Source: Pseudomonadota bacterium (lineage in GTDB: Bacteria > Pseudomonadota > Alphaproteobacteria > Rhizobiales > Rhizobiaceae). From it: a stretch of DNA of 20,139 nucleotides. Shown piece after piece: positions 19,010-20,139 of this stretch (within the stretch, counting starts at the first letter, position 1; each line of letters opens with the position of its first letter). The position numbers and the translations under genes are program-made. The notes below the pieces were generated by a model. It had not been told where the DNA came from, ran no database searches, and was given only the letters and a program-made list of their open reading frames with translations. The stretch is taken from contig JAEZXF010000366.1 in NCBI GenBank assembly GCA_023419995.1, forward strand, positions 1 to 20,139. Direction: 5' to 3'.

Positions 19010-20139
19010 ATGGCCAGCAGGATCTATCTTCTCGGCGGGTGGCAGACCGACTTCGCCGCCAACTGGACCCGCGAGGGCCGGACGATCTTCGAGATGATGG
19101 CGGAGGCGACGCTCGGCGCGATGGACGCGGCAAGCATCGAGGCCGCCGACATCGAGGTCGCCCATATCGGCAACTTCGCCGGCGAGCTCTACTGCGAGCA
19201 GGGACATCTCGGCGGCATGTTCACCGCCATCGACCCGCATTTCGTCGGCCTGCCGACGATGCGGCACGAGGCGGCCTGCGCGTCGGGCAGCATGGCGGCG
19301 CTGAGCGCCATGGCCGACATCGAGGCCGGCCGCTACGACCTCGCCTGCGTCGTCGGCGTCGAGATGATGCGCTCGGTGCCGGGAGACACGGCGACGCGCT
19401 ATCTGGGCACGGCGGCATGGACCGGGCGCGAGGCCGAGACCGCGCGCTACGTCTGGCCCCACCTCTTCAACCGCCTCGCCGAGGAGTATGGCGAGCGCTA
19501 CGGCATCGAGCACGCCCATCTCGGCCGCATCGCCGAGATCAACATCGCCAACGGTCGCCGCAATCCCAACGCGCAGACGCGCAGATGGACGTTCACGCCG
19601 GAATCCTTCGGCGAGGACGACGAGGTCAATCCCGTCATCGACGGCATGCTGCGCCGCAACGACTGCGGCCAGGTCACCGACGGCGCGGCGACGGTGTTCC
19701 TCGCCTCCGAGAAGGCGGCGCGCCGCCATGCCGAACGCATCGGCGTGGCGCTCGAAGACCTGCCGTTCATCAAGGGCTGGGGGCATCGCACCGGGCCGAT
19801 GCGGTTGCAGGACAAGCTCGACGCCAGCCGCGACGCGGCGCTCATCCTGCCGCATGTCAAGGCGACCGTCGACGACGCGCTCGGCCGGGCAGGGCTGGAG
19901 GACGTGTTCGCGCTCGACGGGCTCGAGATCCACGACTGCTTCTCGGCGACGGAATACATGGCGATCGACCATTTCGGCATCACCGCGCCCGGCGAGAGCT
20001 GGAAGGCGATCGAGGAAGGCTGGATCGAGCCGGGCGGGCGCATCCCGATCAACCCCAGCGGCGGGCTGATCGGCCTCGGCCATCCGGTCGGCGCCTCCGG
20101 CGTGCGGATGCTGCTCGACTGCTTCAAGCAGGTCACGGG
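19010..20139 (+). CDS. SCPx-type thiolase (acetyl-CoA acetyltransferase-like), 3' end beyond the window
   Basis: The first 376 residues are present and the gene runs off the window. The nucleophilic Cys90 lies in EAACASGSMAA. HDCFSATEYMA (308-318) is the HDCF motif of SCPx/thiolase-like proteins, and NPSGGLIGLGHPVGASG (348-364) carries the catalytic His358. The C-terminal CxG-type block is outside the window. Thiolases cleave 3-ketoacyl-CoA with CoA, or condense acyl-CoAs. Members of this subgroup take unusual, often branched or ring-derived, acyl-CoAs and frequently work with a DUF35/OB-fold partner encoded next door; whether one follows cannot be seen. A strong GGAAGGAGG precedes ATG 19010, 16 bases after the oxidoreductase gene. 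Confidence 0.92.
   Translation, partial: MASRIYLLGGWQTDFAANWTREGRTIFEMMAEATLGAMDAASIEAADIEVAHIGNFAGELYCEQGHLGGMFTAIDPHFVGLPTMRHEAACASGSMAALSAMADIEAGRYDLACVVGVEMMRSVPGDTATRYLGTAAWTGREAETARYVWPHLFNRLAEEYGERYGIEHAHLGRIAEINIANGRRNPNAQTRRWTFTPESFGEDDEVNPVIDGMLRRNDCGQVTDGAATVFLASEKAARRHAERIGVALEDLPFIKGWGHRTGPMRLQDKLDASRDAALILPHVKATVDDALGRAGLEDVFALDGLEIHDCFSATEYMAIDHFGITAPGESWKAIEEGWIEPGGRIPINPSGGLIGLGHPVGASGVRMLLDCFKQVT

Overview
The window is GC-rich, densely coded chromosomal DNA. Gene content (a complete ugpBAEC operon, stacked ABC importers with periplasmic binding proteins, IclR and DeoR regulators, a CoA-linked catabolic operon) and codon use suggest an alphaproteobacterium, most likely of the Hyphomicrobiales (rhizobial or Phyllobacteriaceae-like). 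The genus is inference. I see no tRNA, rRNA, CRISPR array, insertion sequence, prophage or recognisable defence gene.

Layout. (1) 115-3457, plus strand: a TPR plus GT41 (SPINDLY/OGT-like) glycosyltransferase, then UDP-galactopyranose mutase, together a small sugar-transfer module. (2) 3480-8027, minus strand: a four-gene ABC importer of the Fbp/Afu/PhnSTUV type (permease, ATPase, binding protein, permease, in transcription order), preceded by a TIGR00725/LOG-like nucleotide-binding protein gene. (3) 8123-8899, plus strand: a GlpR-like DeoR regulator, divergent from the LOG-like gene and convergent with the next operon. (4) 8929-13131, minus strand: ugpB-ugpA-ugpE-ugpC, an importer for glycerol-3-phosphate and glycerophosphodiesters, with a candidate Pho box upstream of ugpB. 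(5) 13132-13564: a 433-base divergent intergenic region with operator-like palindromes. (6) 13565-20139, plus strand: an IclR regulator followed by a tight run of branched-chain-amino-acid-type binding protein, PaaK-like acyl-CoA ligase, glutathione S-transferase, zinc-independent MDR oxidoreductase and an SCPx-type thiolase cut by the window end.

How the genes work together. The middle of the window looks devoted to uptake, with a GlpR-like regulator lying between a Ugp system and a second importer of unknown substrate. The right end reads as a substrate-induced catabolic operon: a solute is captured in the periplasm, activated to a CoA thioester, modified by the GST and MDR enzymes and cleaved by the thiolase. 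Its substrate cannot be read from sequence and I do not recognise the cluster as a described pathway.

The most distinctive non-coding pattern is that all three binding-protein genes, from three unrelated families, carry a perfect 10-12 bp GC-rich hairpin starting 10-12 bases after the stop codon and ahead of a downstream operon gene.
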